The notes under the pieces: model-generated
Databases searched by the model: none
Told to the model about the DNA's origin: nothing
Seen by the model: the letters and a program-made list of their open reading frames with translations, nothing else
Program-made: the position numbers and the translations under genes
Shown: piece by piece, positions 1 through 11,089 of the stretch
Layout: each line of letters opens with the position of its first letter
How positions within the stretch are numbered: the first letter of the stretch is position 1
From: Gonocerus acuteangulatus
Lineage: Eukaryota; Arthropoda; Insecta; Hemiptera; Coreidae
Assembly: GCA_946811695.1 (NCBI GenBank)
Contig: OX328125.1
Coordinates: 53,499,759 to 53,563,758 of the forward strand
DNA: 64,000 nt
Reading direction: 5' to 3'

Positions 1-316
1 TTCTCGCATGGTCAATTGTATGTTCCCTGTTTCCGTGTTGGAAAACCATCTGCTCTGTTTGTTTACGCGTCAGGTAATGAAACAAAAAATATCGTGTACC
101 ATTAAGTACTACAATAAAAATGAAACTTAATTTAGAATAAGGAAAAATAAAATGAAATATAAGAAGTAGGTATCATAATAAGAAATATGATATTGTAATT
201 TTCATTGTGACTTTTAGTGACTATTAAAAGAATTTTAAGTGTTTTATAATTTTTATTTTTTGACAAAATGTAATTGTGTACTTATTAAGTTTCTTTTTTC
301 TTTTCTTTTTTATCTT
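1..316. other. unassigned AT-rich DNA
   Basis: No gene, RNA or recognisable repeat boundary was found. Short reading frames here overlap repeat DNA and have no recognisable protein motif. Confidence 0.5.
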
Positions 317-413
317 ACTAGCTGACCCGGTTTCCCAAATACCAGAATAAGTATTAAAAAAATAAATAAAGAATCGACTATTAGGCGGTACGAAGTTCGC
401 CGGGTCAGCTAGT
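317..413. mobile_element. 97-bp inverted-repeat element (MITE-like)
   Basis: The segment starts with ACTAGCTGACCCGG (317-330) and ends with its exact reverse complement CCGGGTCAGCTAGT (400-413). The 69-bp interior is AT-rich and cannot code. The same 14-base start recurs at 28364, where it opens a much longer repeat. I infer a non-autonomous terminal-inverted-repeat element. Its superfamily is not determined. It abuts the right-hand block of a family A element. Confidence 0.6.
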
Positions 414-1294
414 ATATAAATATATTTGTCTGTTCGCTCATTTCTAGCTTCCCTAATGGTCCGATAGTGATGAAATTTGGTACTAAAATCCGTCGTCCAA
501 TTTGAAAGGTCAAGTTCGTTAACCAGCAAAATCCGCCCACTCTTTTTACATGCTTCCTGGGCTAGGAAAACGAATGAAACCATTTTCAAGGCGATAGCTT
601 TAACCGTTTTCGAGAAAATTGGAAAAATAGTTTTCGAATACCTTTTTTGGTTTGGGTACTTAGAATCATGGGATTCAGTTGAAACATTTTCTGCATGTTC
701 TACTTTCATTTAAACTAATACGTTGAAATTTTTGTTACGTTTGGAGTTAAGGAAGGGTTAGAATAAAATATTTTATTAACAGAAAAAAAAAAAAAGTTTT
801 GGTAACTTTGTATAATTTCGTTAGTATCTCGAAAACCGTTGACAATCTTGTGAAGCGGAAGATTACCATTCGAAAGCTTACTAAATGCGCTACAAAACAA
901 TTTCTGAAGAATCTTTTAATCAGGCGATGTCAATCGGAGAAATAAGTGCTTAAAACTTTAAAGTAATTGATTTCGTTTATTCGAACGGTTCTTTTTGTCT
1001 GTTTTATTCCTTGTTATTTTTTTTAATTGCTTATAGTTGGATAATGTATTTGACAATAAAACTGGTTAAGTAAAATAACAAAAACAATTTATTGTTAGAA
1101 ATATAGAGTTCCAACGTTGAGTGCACCGGTTCCCGTAGATCACCGAAGTTAAGCAACGTCGGGCGTGGTCGGTACCTGAATGGGTGACCGACCACGTGCT
1201 GTTGGCATTAGAAAAGGGTGGCAACCTGTAGATATCCCGGCGCTAATAGCCAAGATGTAGACGCGCCGTTAAAAAAAAAAAAAAAAAAAAAAAC

Positions 1295-1325
<31 letters not shown>

Positions 1326-1508
1326 AAGACCTTGTAACTAGTGGGGCCGTTTCTAGTGTTAGTCGACCCTTCCAGATAAGATCGTAAATGAAGACCTTTG
1401 AAGACTGGTGGAACCAAAATAATAACTGCTTCTATTTTCATCTTTCCAAATTAGACAAGGGAGAAGAACGGAACCGCGCTAAGATGATGCAGTTCCTGCG
1501 AGTCGGAC
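414..1508 (+). mobile_element. family A Helentron-like element, copy A1 (5' part lost)
   Basis: From about 425 the sequence follows the right-hand block of family A (TCTGTTCGCTCATTTC and onward), also seen at 12893, 32575 (minus) and 52711. The 3' end carries the internal inverted motif GGAACCGCGCTAA (1470-1482), then ATGCAGTTCCTGCG and GTCGGAC before a run of T. A 5S-derived SINE interrupts it at about 1110-1322. The left half with the GGTTCC hairpin is absent, replaced by the 97-bp element at 317-413. It is non-coding; the small reading frames have no known motif. Confidence 0.65.
1110..1322 (+). mobile_element. 5S rRNA-derived SINE (SINE3-like)
   Basis: Positions 1112-1206 read as the 3' four-fifths of a 5S rRNA, including CACCGAAGTTAAGCAACGTC, GGGTGACCGACCACGTGC and the closing TGTTGGC. 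These contain the usual internal pol III control region. The 5S part runs straight into a body (AAAAGGGTGGCAACCTGTAG), a tail (CGGCGCTAATAGCC, GACGCGCCGTT) and a poly-A tract of about 50. The fusion and poly-A show a retroposed SINE, not a 5S gene. It sits inside element A1. Its tail is shared with the tRNA-headed SINEs at 8199, 11728 and 31503. Confidence 0.85.
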
Positions 1509-1511
1509 TTT

Positions 1512-1880
1512 TTGGGTTTATCGTTAAAGAGTTACCCGGTCAAAAAGAGCAAAAAGTGTGTTTTTTCCCCAAAATGACGGACATTCAAGAGCAGAAAACT
1601 AAAGATATCTCGAAAAACTTTATTGAGTTGAACTTGTAGCATATTTAATTAGCTTTCATTTGTTATTGAACGGTCAAGTCGCTAGGACGCAGCGTTTCTG
1701 AGATATAAGTGAAAACCCGAAAAATGGGGCTTTCTTAACCCCCCTCCCCCCTGCACCAAGGCTACGGGGGAGGACTTTTGATATGTTGACCTCCTAACTA
1801 GCCAAAACAGAGTTACGAAGTCCAAAATTGTGTTCCAAACATTTTCATCTATAACTCTTAGTTACCTGGACTATTAGTCG
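1512..1880 (+). repeat. repeat family C, tandem copy 1
   Basis: Starts right after the T run at the A1 3' end (GGGTTTATCGTTAAAGAG) and runs to TTACCTGGAC. A second copy lies 0.5 kb downstream in the same orientation, and a reversed copy at 18950-19245 plus 20465-20690 is split by a family B element. It is non-coding. A C-rich block (CCCCCCTCCCCCC near 1739) and GAGATATAAGTGAAAACCCG are landmarks found in all copies. Confidence 0.6.
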
Positions 1881-2007
1881 CTAAATTTCAGATTTCACGA
1901 TGAACACTGAAATTATTTTTACGTTTGAAGGAAAATACATAAAATAGCAAAGTAATATATATTATTGAAGGGAATGCAATACACTACAACCCTATAACCG
2001 TTATTTA

Positions 2008-2405
2008 TTTTTTGGGTTCATCGTTGAAGAGTTATCCGGTCAAAACGGGGAACAAATATGCGGCAAAAGTGTTTTTCCCCAAAATGACAGACTTTCAAGA
2101 GGAGATATTTCGAAAACTAAAGATATCTCGAAAAACTTTATAGAATAGAACTTGTAGGAAATTTAATCAGGTTTCATTTGTTATAGAATAGCCATGTCGC
2201 TAGGACGCAGGGCTCCGAGATATAAGTGAAAACCCGAAAAATGGGACCTTTAACCAGCCCTCCCTCCCCGGCACAAAGGCTACGGGCGAGGAATTTTGAT
2301 ATGTTCACCTCCTCTGTAGCCCAAAAAAAGTTACGAAGTCAAAAATTGTGTTCCAAAAATTTCCTCCTATAGCTGTTTTTAAGAAGCTTTCGTTGCCTGG
2401 ACTGA
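2008..2405 (+). repeat. repeat family C, tandem copy 2
   Basis: Direct-orientation copy of 1512-1880 with substitutions and small indels. Shared landmarks are the C-rich block near 2256, GAGATATAAGTGAAAACCCG and the end GTTGCCTGGAC. Between the two copies lies about 130 bp of AT-rich DNA. It may be an internal tandem repeat of a longer element. The class is unknown. Confidence 0.6.
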
Positions 2406-2779
2406 AAGGAAATCAAGAATTTTGTAACCTATATCTATGATCTAATATATTATTGCGAATGCTTTAGCCTGGACTGATAGAACAACGCATCTATTCGAAA
2501 GCTTAATACATTTCCTACAAAAACAGTTCTAGCAATTTTTGATTGAACGACTGTGGTTTAGTTTTGAATTCGTTGTTGTTTGTTTAAAATTCCATTTTTT
2601 TTTTGTACCTCCATACGTAAGTGAGACGAATGTTTTTATTAATTGTTGATTTTAATTGCGGAACTCGTGGAGGAGGAGGAGAAGTGAGTTGTTTCCGGTT
2701 AGAGATAGCTAGTACCGATTTCCTACGCTTGTGGCGAATAAATCTCGCTTTTAAGTTAAATTTTTCAGGAAATATCAAA

Positions 2780-2875
2780 ACAAAATATTAACTGTTTCTA
2801 TTCTAAGTTTAACAAATGACACTACAGATAAGAATGCCAACGTGCTAAGATGACGCAGCTTCTTCGAATCGACGT
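2780..2875 (+). mobile_element. degenerate family A 3' end
   Basis: The order of landmarks matches the A 3' end: AACAAATGACACTACAGATAAGAA, then a decayed inverted motif (CGTGCTAAGATGACGCAG) and TTCTTCGAATCGAC. The GGAACC part of the motif has been lost, so this is an old fragment. Confidence 0.5.
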
Positions 2876-3448
2876 TATTTATTATAAATCCTTAATATAA
2901 GAAAAGAGTTTCCGGACGAACCAATATTTATTACATTGCTGTAAATTGCAATATGCTAGTCTTGTCTAAGAGTAGTGAAGAAGAAGAGACCCAGAACTTC
3001 TAGGATAATACTGTAGAGGATAAGGAAAGAGTAAAAGTGTTTAGTGTGACTAGGGTTCTAGGGAAGGAGTGAAGATTAAGACCCCAGCTGAGATATAGGG
3101 TGTATACCACTCACCCAAGGGTCAAGTACCAGAAATCCCTGTCTCAGCTGGAACACCTTCTCTCACTTTCTCACTCCATCCTCTCCTTCAATTATTCCTG
3201 GAGCTAATTAAGAAGTCATTTATTATGTCCTAACTTGTCCTTCTCTTTAACCATTGGAATTTATTAAAGACATCCATTCATATTTTACCACTTAATTTGT
3301 TCATCAAGTGTTTATTTCTTGGCTGCCTTTTCCGGATTTGTTTTTCTTTTATTTATGTATATTCTCTCTTAACTGTATATTTTCCCTTGACAGCACCAGC
3401 ACTGTCAGTTGAATCTTTCGTCGAGAAGGTGTTTTTGTAAGTCTCAAA

Positions 3449-3600
3449 TTCTTTTTATGCGTGCTTCCACCCTCCCAATAAGGAGGGAACCAGCTTCTGA
3501 CATAACGCAATCCGTAAGTGTAGATGAGAAATGTCGAGGTTTTATTGCCGTCGAACTCTGGTTCGCGCGAAAAATAAAATCGTAACGTCAACTAAGAAAA
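3449..3600 (+). mobile_element. family A remnant, 5' hairpin joined to right block
   Basis: Contains a decayed 5' hairpin (CCACCCTCCCAATAAGGAGGG), then GACATAACGCAATCCGTAAG, which matches the block after the hairpin in complete copies. It then jumps to TTCGCGCGAAAAATAAAATCG, which belongs to the right block. The (TA)n core and flanks have been deleted. Confidence 0.5.
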
Positions 3601-3602
3601 TT

Positions 3603-3705
3603 ACTAGATTTTTTAGAAATCAAGGAATGGTTGAGATTGGGCTAAGAGAAGACTTCATATTTTCAGAAACATCTACATTTCAAACGTTTGTGAGATAGCT
3701 ACATC
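3603..3705 (+). repeat. dispersed repeat H, copy 1
   Basis: Contains AAGGAATGGTTGAGATTGGG, CTAAGAGAAGAC and TTTTCAGAAACATC. The same landmarks occur at 55236-55320 (+) and, reversed, at 26990-27060. It is a non-coding interspersed repeat of unknown class. Confidence 0.45.
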
Positions 3706-5697
3706 CCTAGCTATCTCACTCATGTTGTCTTCGTACGACCTTCTTCTCTTGGTCAATGTTTTTAGCATATTTTTTTTTTCCTCATCCTCCATAATTTATT
3801 TACACCTAATCTAGACGCCACCAGGCCCATCGAATTGTCTCCTGGTGCCGATGGTAATGTTTACACGTTATCCTACACTTATGTGCTAGAAGGGACGATA
3901 TATTTACAATTGGGGGGTCTTAAGCCGACTTAGTGTCTAATACTGACTACAGGGGATGTCTGGGATGTTATGGTGAAAGGCGATCCCGTACCTCAATAAG
4001 TAGTATTCCACATATTCAAAGTGACACCACATTCAAAAGACTTTCACGAGCCGCTTCTTGAACGAAATGAAGGCACGCGTTGAGACAAGTATTTTTTTAT
4101 TAGAATTGCTAAAAATATATTTCAGTCGATGGTCGGTAGTGTTGAGCCATGAATACTTCAAACCTAGAATTGTTTACTCCGGCTGAGAAGATAAGCCTCT
4201 TTACTAAGAAATTTATTAAGAACTTTTTCTCAAATCTTTTTGAGGTATTTAACGATTAAATAAAATAAAAGCCCGAGGCTTCTCATGCCTGTTAATAAAG
4301 TAATATTTTTTTTATATTTCGTATTCCCCAAGTATTATATAACTTTACACGCAAATTAAATAACTTATTTTGGCAAAGGGTCACACAGGACACCTTGACT
4401 TTAGCATTTTTTTCTTAAATGGGGGTGGTCTACAACTATTTTTCTCTTTTCCTATCTCACAGGGAAATACGGCTAAACAGTTGTTTGTGGCAGTTGGAAG
4501 ACTATCAACAGGTTGTATCAGTGATTATGTTTGGTAAAGACCTTGCAAAACCTCTTGCCAGAATAAGGGTTAATTTAAATGGACTTGGAACATGTTTAAG
4601 ATAGTTTTTAGTAATCTTGCTCTTTTTGTGCAGCGAAAACGTAAATCTTGTTAGTCACCTAAAAGTTATCGTGCCCTTCTTCCATCACCTAGGCTTGAAG
4701 GGTATGTGTAACATATATTATTATAAATTAGCTAAAAAAAAAAAAAAAAAACTTTTATTTTTGTGCTTGTGTGTTTCTTTGCCATTGTGCTGATGCTAAT
4801 GCGTTTACCTTCCAATTTTTTACTTTGGAAATCTTTGGAATGTTACTTATTGAGGTATAGGACCGCCTTTGACCATAAGAAGAAGAAGGACACACGAAGA
4901 CAACATGAGAGAGATAGCGAGGGATATCAAATGGATAAAAATGAGAGAGAGAGAGACAGGAGAGATGAGGTGTTAGTATGCAAGAACGTTGCTGACGGTT
5001 CCTTTGCCCTCAAAGAGCCATTGCTAATCATCAGCCTTGTGTCCTCTCCTCTAGCTCTTCGGTGCATATTAATGCACAACCTGTCGCACAGCGGAACCAT
5101 AATTTTACAAGGGAATGGCAGAAACCAAGTTCCATTTCAAGAGTCCCAGTCACCCTCTCCAAACATAAGGAAGTCAATAATTATTGACTTCCTTGAATTT
5201 TTGGTTTGTGCATCAAACCAAAAATTTGATTTGATGATTTTGGCTAATCTCTGTGTTTCTCGGTGTGCTGAGGCCGACAATGAAGTCCGTTTTTCTCTAT
5301 CACGTGCAGATTTTTTTCAAATCCATAGAACATAATATACCTGCTATACACATAAATTTGGTAAGAAGTAGGTTTTTTTTTTTCCAAACGATTTCTCTTT
5401 TTATAAACAGACATCTTTCACTAGGTGGTGTAGGCAATGACTCCCTCAGTAGATGTTGTAGGCCTGAGGGTGTCTAGGCACGACCTGTTCAGACAGGAAC
5501 GTACTTGTTTGGTCTCAGATGTCACCGTCTGAAGCTAAACGAGATTGAACCTGTTGTATCAGGAACTTGGAGCTAAATTTCTGTTCATTCTCTCAGTTCA
5601 GTAGTATCAACTGAAGTGAACACATTCACTGAGGTCTCTTAGTTGTGTCAAAGTGATTAAGAACGTATTTTAAGGTTTGAAAGTGCATTTAGACAAA
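3706..5697. other. unassigned region upstream of the 5.7-kb frame
   Basis: No protein motif or repeat terminus was recognised. A 190-codon open frame at 4763-5335 starts in a hydrophobic stretch and continues through Lys/Glu/Arg-rich low-complexity sequence, without a domain I recognise. It crosses the hairpins at 5167-5226, so I do not call it a gene. The 5' flank of the frame at 5698 may hold its promoter, but no element is distinguishable. Confidence 0.4.
5167..5226. repeat. two adjacent short inverted repeats
   Basis: Positions 5167-5194 form a perfect 28-base palindrome (AAGGAAGTCAATAA and its reverse complement, no spacer). Immediately after, AATTTTTGGTTTG (5196-5208) pairs with CAAACCAAAAATT (5214-5226) around a 5-base loop. 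Confidence 0.8.
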
Positions 5698-7407
5698 ATG
5701 TCTCATCGTCGTTGTGTTACCAGTCCAGACTACTTCTGTTTTATCTGTGGTGAGTACACAGTTAAGAAATACCAACGAAATATAACAGGTTTTGTCAAAA
5801 ATGTATATTATGCATATTTTGGCTTGAGAATAGGAGATCAAGATAAAGTGTGGGCTCCTCACAAAGTATGCCATAGCTGCGTAGAAAAACTTCGCTTATG
5901 GTACAAAGGAGAGTTAAAATTTTTCGGATTTGCTATCCCAATGATGTTGAGGGAGCAAAAAAACCACGTTAATGACTGTTACTTTTGTAATTGTCATGTT
6001 CAAGGCTATAATTCCAAAAATCATAAGCTCATTAACTACCCTAATGTGGAATCTGCTAGTCGTCCGGTACCACACGGTCCTGGATTGACAGTTCCTCAGC
6101 CCCCTCGTGACTTGGGCAGTATAGGTAGGGAAGCTAATAGAGAAGACTGTATGTCGGAGAGCGATGAAGTACACAGTGAGTTCAAAGCAAGCAGTTCAGA
6201 AGATGAACCTCAGATTATTTCTCAACAGGAGTTGAACGACTTAGTGAGAGATCTTGGACTTCCAAAAGATGCAGCTCAGTTACTTGGCTCCCGTCTTAAA
6301 AACAAAAATTTATTACAGCCAGGCACTTCTTTTTCATGGTATCGACACCGTGAAGCAGTTTTTGTTCCTTACTTTGCTCTGGATGAGAATCTTATTTATT
6401 GCAAAGACATTCTTGGTCTGATGGGTCAATTTGGTATACAATATGACCCGATTCATTGGCGTCTATTCATAGACTCATCAAAGCGAAGTCTAAAGGCTGT
6501 TTTGTTGCACAATGGCAATACTTATGCTTCAGTTCCAGTTGGCCATTCGGTACATTTAAAAGAAACATACGAAAATTTGTCATTAGTTCTCGAACGAATT
6601 CATTATAATGAGCATAACTGGTTGATATGTGGAGACTTGAAAGTACTTACTATGCTCTTAGGTCAGCAATCAGGGTACACCAAGTTCCCTTGTTTTTTAT
6701 GTTTATGGGATAGCCGAGACAGAAATTCCCATTTGAACAACAAAGACTAGCCATCACGAGGAGCTCTGTCGCCAGGCCAAAAAAATGTAATTAGGAGAAG
6801 TTTGGTTCCTTCTGACAAAATCCTGCTACCTCCTCTACACATAAAGCTAGGGCTGATAAAACAATTCGTAAAATCTCTCAATAAAGAAGGTGAATGTTTT
6901 AAGTACTTATGCTCCAAGTTCCCACGATTAAGTGATGCAAAGCTAAAAGAGGGGATCATTGTAGGCCCAGATATTCGGAAACTTTTCACAGATCCACATT
7001 TCACTCAGACCATGAATGAGAAGGAGAAGGAAGCTTGGAATTCTTTTAAAGATGTTGTTGAGAAGTTCCTTGGTAACGTGAAGGATCCCAACTACAGAAG
7101 TATCGTGGAACGCATGTTGAAGGCATTTCAATTACAAGGTTGCAACATGAGTTTGAAGGTTCACTTCTTACATTCGCATGTGGACTATTTTCAGGAAAAC
7201 TTAGGGGAAGTAAGTGAAGAACAAGGGGAGTTCCATCAGGACATCCAGGAAATGGAACGTAGGTATCAGGGCAAATGGAACGTAAACATGATGGCTGACT
7301 ATTGTTGGATGCTGCAGCGTGAATCATCTGAAGAGTCCTACAGCCGGAAACGAACACGGAGAAATTTTCAAGAGAAAAAAATACGTTTTCATAAAAATAA
7401 TAACTAA
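5698..7407 (+). pseudogene. 569-codon dispersed arthropod protein family, one in-frame stop
   Basis: From the ATG at 5698 the frame is open for 350 codons, meets TAG at 6748-6750, and continues in the same frame for 218 residues to TAA at 7405-7407. The N-terminus has a zinc-binding-like pattern: CFIC near residues 15-18, HKVCHSC near 60-66, then a second CYFC pair near 97-100. An acidic Ser/Glu stretch covers about residues 145-170. Then come the blocks I associate with this family: LLQPGTSFSWYRHRE, WRLFIDSSKRSLKAVLLHNG, VGHSVHLKE, CFLCLWDSR, LLPPLHIKLGL, HFLHSHVDYF and WNVNMMADYCW. This family is a multicopy protein of uncharacterised function in many arthropod genomes, and I infer transposon association from that multiplicity. 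The stop sits where a Trp (TGG) is the simplest ancestor. The motif SEEQGEFHQD appears to lack one residue relative to relatives. It may be a recent pseudogene, or a readthrough or assembly error could restore it. Confidence 0.7.
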
Positions 7408-7489
7408 ATATGCCACTGTTAATTCTGAAGCTGTTATTTCTACACATTTATGTATTTTGTACAGTAAACAACATTGAAATAACTAAAAG

Positions 7490-7515
7490 ATCATGGAAAT
7501 AAACCATAATAAATG
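7490..7515 (+). promoter_or_regulatory. possible polyadenylation signals
   Basis: AATAAA occurs at about 7497, with AATAAAT at about 7509, 90-105 bp after the stop codon of the preceding frame. They are well placed for 3' end formation, but such motifs are frequent in AT-rich DNA. Confidence 0.3.
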
Positions 7516-7633
7516 AGGGACTGACCTCATGTTCGGCTTCAGCACGCCAAGGAGCATAGAGATTGACCAAAATCATCAAATCAAATTTCAGAAAGATTAT
7601 TTTTGTAGACCTGTGTAATTTTTACAATAAGGC

Positions 7634-7638
<5 letters not shown>

Positions 7639-7672
<34 letters not shown>
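7639..7672. repeat. poly-T tract
   Basis: An uninterrupted run of about 34 T. It may be the poly-A tail of a minus-strand retroposon, but no SINE or LINE body was recognised to its right. Confidence 0.7.
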
Positions 7673-7677
<5 letters not shown>

Positions 7678-7811
7678 GCACTGAAATATCGTCTGAAAAA
7701 GCTGTTGCTGATATTGCTGACTTTATGTGCAATTTTATAATATAACTAGTTTTGTCTTGTAGTTTTGTCTAACAGTTAAGTATTTATTCTTAGTTTATTT
7801 TTTGTCTGTGT

Positions 7812-7986
7812 TTAACGGCGTATCAACAATTTGGCTATTAACCTCGGGCTATCTACAGGTTGCCACCCTTTTATAATGCCAACGGCACGTGGTCGGTCAC
7901 CCATTCAGGTACTGGCCACGCCCGATATTGCTTAACTTCGATAATCTATGGGAACCGGTGGATTCAACATGGCTATGACCGTTGGC
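7812..7986 (-). mobile_element. 5S rRNA-derived SINE
   Basis: On the minus strand it begins GCCAACGGTCATAGCC, the 5' end of a 5S rRNA, and covers nearly the whole 5S unit. This is followed by AAAAGGGTGGCAACCTGTAG and a tail (TTAATAGCC, GATACGCCGTTAAA). Several 5S positions have decayed, for example AAGCAATATCGG. It lies against a tRNA-SINE in the same orientation. Confidence 0.85.
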
Positions 7987-7993
7987 TTTATTG

Positions 7994-8199
7994 TTTTTTT
8001 TTTTTTTTTTTTTTTTTTTTTGTTTTTTTTTACGGCGCATCGACATAATTCTTGGCCATTAGCGCCGAGATCCAGGGTGCATCCAGGAATTTTCTCAGCG
8101 AGCCATGGGATGAGAAAATACCTGCCACCGGTGGGGATCGAAACCACCATCTCCCGCTTATGAATCTAGCGCGCTAGCCACTAGACCACGGGAGACCCC
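7994..8199 (-). mobile_element. tRNA-derived SINE with poly-A tail
   Basis: On the minus strand the head is GGTCTCCCGTGGTCTAGTGG followed by CTAGCGCGCTAGATTCATAA, then a decayed pol III B box (GGTTTCGATCCC). The body includes ATTTTCTCATCCCATGGC and TTCCTGGATGCACCCTGG. The tail is CGGCGCTAATGGCC, GTCGATGCGCCGT and a poly-A tract. The head folds only partly as a tRNA, so it is a SINE. Better kept copies lie at 11532-11728 and 31331-31503. Confidence 0.85.
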
Positions 8200-9740
8200 T
8201 ATTGTTAGTTATTATTGTTATTATTATTATAACATGCTTAACTGGGAAATACCCAGACCTACCTTTCTTTTACAAATCTTCCTAAATGAGAGAAATCAAA
8301 GCAGTAATCAAAAATGAGACAAAAACCTCGTTTTGAGCCAATTTAGGTTTCTCCTTTTTTTCATTTAGAGGAAGGCTGAAAGTAATTGAACAATAGAAGT
8401 GACAAAAAGCCTAGCAAAGGGGCTTCCAAGGAGGAATTCAAAGGGGGAAAAAATACTTGAGAAGTGGTGATCTTCAGGGGAAGTTTCCAGTTCAAAGGCC
8501 TCAAAATCAATGACATAGCATCCCGTGCGCTTTGTATCTAAAGACTATTTCTACTTTTAACTCAATAAGTTCCGACTCATCTACCAAACTTAATTTTGAA
8601 ACTATTATGATCCGTTTAAATAATTCCATTACATTAATGGGTGGAAAATAATAGAACAGATGATATGCAAGTAGAGAAGCTTCATTCCTGGTCTGGGATG
8701 TTTCTGAAGGATTTAAGTAAATTTCTGCGTAATCTTCACTTATCAGATGAACCTAATAAGACTATGCAGATATCTACAATACTGAGTATCTCGAGAACTG
8801 TAAGGAAGTTTCTGCTCAATAAAATATAATATATTATAATGATATATACATCCCCTACATTATCCTGCGATCCCTATTAATTTGTCAGGTTCACAGGTTT
8901 GATGAAGTAAACGGTTTTAAGAATTAAAGGAATGGTTGTGATCATCAAAGAAAACGTCAGATTTACTGGAAAATCTATATTTCAACTGTTACGGCTGCTA
9001 TTTAGCAGCCTTTTGTGTTATATTAGTACAATTTCATTATGTGAAATTTTAAAAATGTCTTTTATTATCATCATTAACCAAATTACTTTATTATATGGGC
9101 AGACGTTGATAAGCGTTGTATTACAAAAAAAAAATATTAGTACAAATTTCAACTACTCCGTCTTGGTACTCGTATGATAACTGCCATACAATATTAAGGT
9201 TTTTAAGGTTATTTCTAGAAGTAAAACATTTTTTTATGTTTGTCGGATTTTCAATACTCTATTTAAAACACGAATTCTCCTAAACGTTACTCTTACAATC
9301 AAGACTAGTGTTTGTGTTCAGGGTTTCAAGCTTATACTTATGACGTATTTGACTATTCAACCGTCTTACGTAATAACCACACGGATAAAACTCTAACTGA
9401 TAGAAGTAGATGGAGGCCTAACGATAGTTTGGCCTACAGTTGATTTACACTTCCTAATTACAAAATGTGGTTGGGCCCTAGGCCACCCACAGGATAATAT
9501 CAGCAATATGAGGTCTTTGGTGGACTTGCAACATTCCTATTTTTAGATGGTGCATTCAGCTAAATAAACCTCGACTATCTGGTGGTATAAATTCCCAATA
9601 GAATTAAAATAATAAATCCTTAATTTAAATTTAAAAATGGTTGGTCAATATATTTAAAAAATACTTTATGTGGCGCCTTTTCTGGAGGAACTTCCCTTTA
9701 TATGAGAAGCCCTTGCACAGATCGGGCCACGTCTAGACTA
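8200..9740. other. no recognisable feature
   Basis: AT-rich DNA without a protein motif or repeat end that I recognise. A perfect 8-bp hairpin (GGCTGCTA/TAGCAGCC) lies at about 8994-9011. Confidence 0.4.
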
Positions 9741-9768
9741 ATGATATATATATATATATATATATATA

Positions 9769-9802
<34 letters not shown>
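9741..9802. repeat. (TA)n microsatellite
   Basis: About 62 bp of TA dinucleotides with one CTA interruption. No family A or B block was recognised beside it. Confidence 0.9.
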
Positions 9803-9804
<2 letters not shown>

Positions 9805-11030
9805 CTCTTAAATAAACACTAGTTAACTTGAAGGTCTCAATTCATTCCTTAGCAGCATATGACTGATATTTTTCCTTTCTTCGAAAAATACCTTACAATA
9901 CTCCGTTGAAACTTAACCAACTAGCTCATACTAGGAGTTCAACATTCTCCAACCTAAGACCTCCAACACTTCTTAACATGCTTTCTTATAGGATATCATG
10001 AGTCAGAATACTCTTGAACCTATGTCTTCTAAAATATCTCTTAAAAAATGGTTATGAAAAGTGCAATCATTCGCCGGCCTAGTATGATTCCTAAAAAAAA
10101 AGAAACGTTCAGCCATACATTCCGATAAGACCGCCGTTGTTGACCACCATGGTTGACCCGGCATAATTTAAAAAGGATACAACCATAGCTTTCTATAAAT
10201 GTGTATATAAAATAATCTAGGTTACACATAGAATTAAGGATTTTTACGCCATGTTCGGTACATGGTCGGAATGAGGAAAGCTGATTGTTGTATAAAACAA
10301 AACAAAGAGGATGGAATGTTCTACATAATATTTCAAAATTAAAAAAAAAAAAAAAAAAAAAAAAAGTATGCATTTCCTAGCTGTCACTATTAGAGTTTTT
10401 TTTTTTGTTTTAGTCAGTTAATTGTGTATTATCATTGGGATGACGTAACACTTGTGTGTATTTAAAATTTAGTAACTCTATTAATATAATAAATCTGGGT
10501 AAATTATAGTTTTGCTTTACTTCTCAAGATAAAGGTATTCTGCATGGTATTTAGAGGGGTAGGGAGAGAGCATATTAGATTTGGGATCCCCGTGATACGT
10601 TAGGACCACTTCCCGAACCCATCTGTCTTCATATTTCTTACCTGCCTTAACTCTCTGCTTCTAGTTATCTCCAGTCGAGAAATCAGCCGTATATCATCAG
10701 GCAGCGACATTTCATGAATATACTTTTTATGCATGCCCTTTCTCTAAATTAACTTCTCAACAATTCTCTAGCATAAGTATTCTGTAATAGAACGTATATC
10801 TTTAAATATAAAATTCTTCGGGTCGTGGGTTTGAAATAGAACTCTTTCTGGATTAGTTGGACTGATTTTGATGGAATTTTATGTATGTAATTTAATTCAT
10901 TTGAGAATGGTTTAGACTTACAATTTGATGCTAGGGGCAATTTAATAACCCCAATCGTTTCTGTAAAAATGTTCCAATTTTGATGAAATTTACATTAAAT
11001 TACTTCTTCTGAAACGAAAGTTCAGTTAAG
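9803..11030. other. no recognisable feature
   Basis: AT-rich sequence with an A run at 10340-10363. No coding motif or repeat boundary was identified. Confidence 0.4.
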
Positions 11031-11089
11031 TTAAGTTGTTAGCCATCAGAAACCGCCTATTGTAAAGGCGAAATTCGCGCGAGAAAAGG

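Noticed and set aside
1112..1206. 5S rRNA gene
   Set aside because: The 5' part is missing, and the sequence runs into a SINE body and poly-A. The copies at 7812 and 47450 behave the same way.
414..1508. autonomous Helitron with Rep/helicase in any A or B copy
   Set aside because: No HUH or helicase motif was found in any frame of the A or B copies.
4763..5335. 190-codon gene
   Set aside because: No recognisable domain, low-complexity charged stretch, and it crosses two hairpins. Chance openness cannot be excluded.
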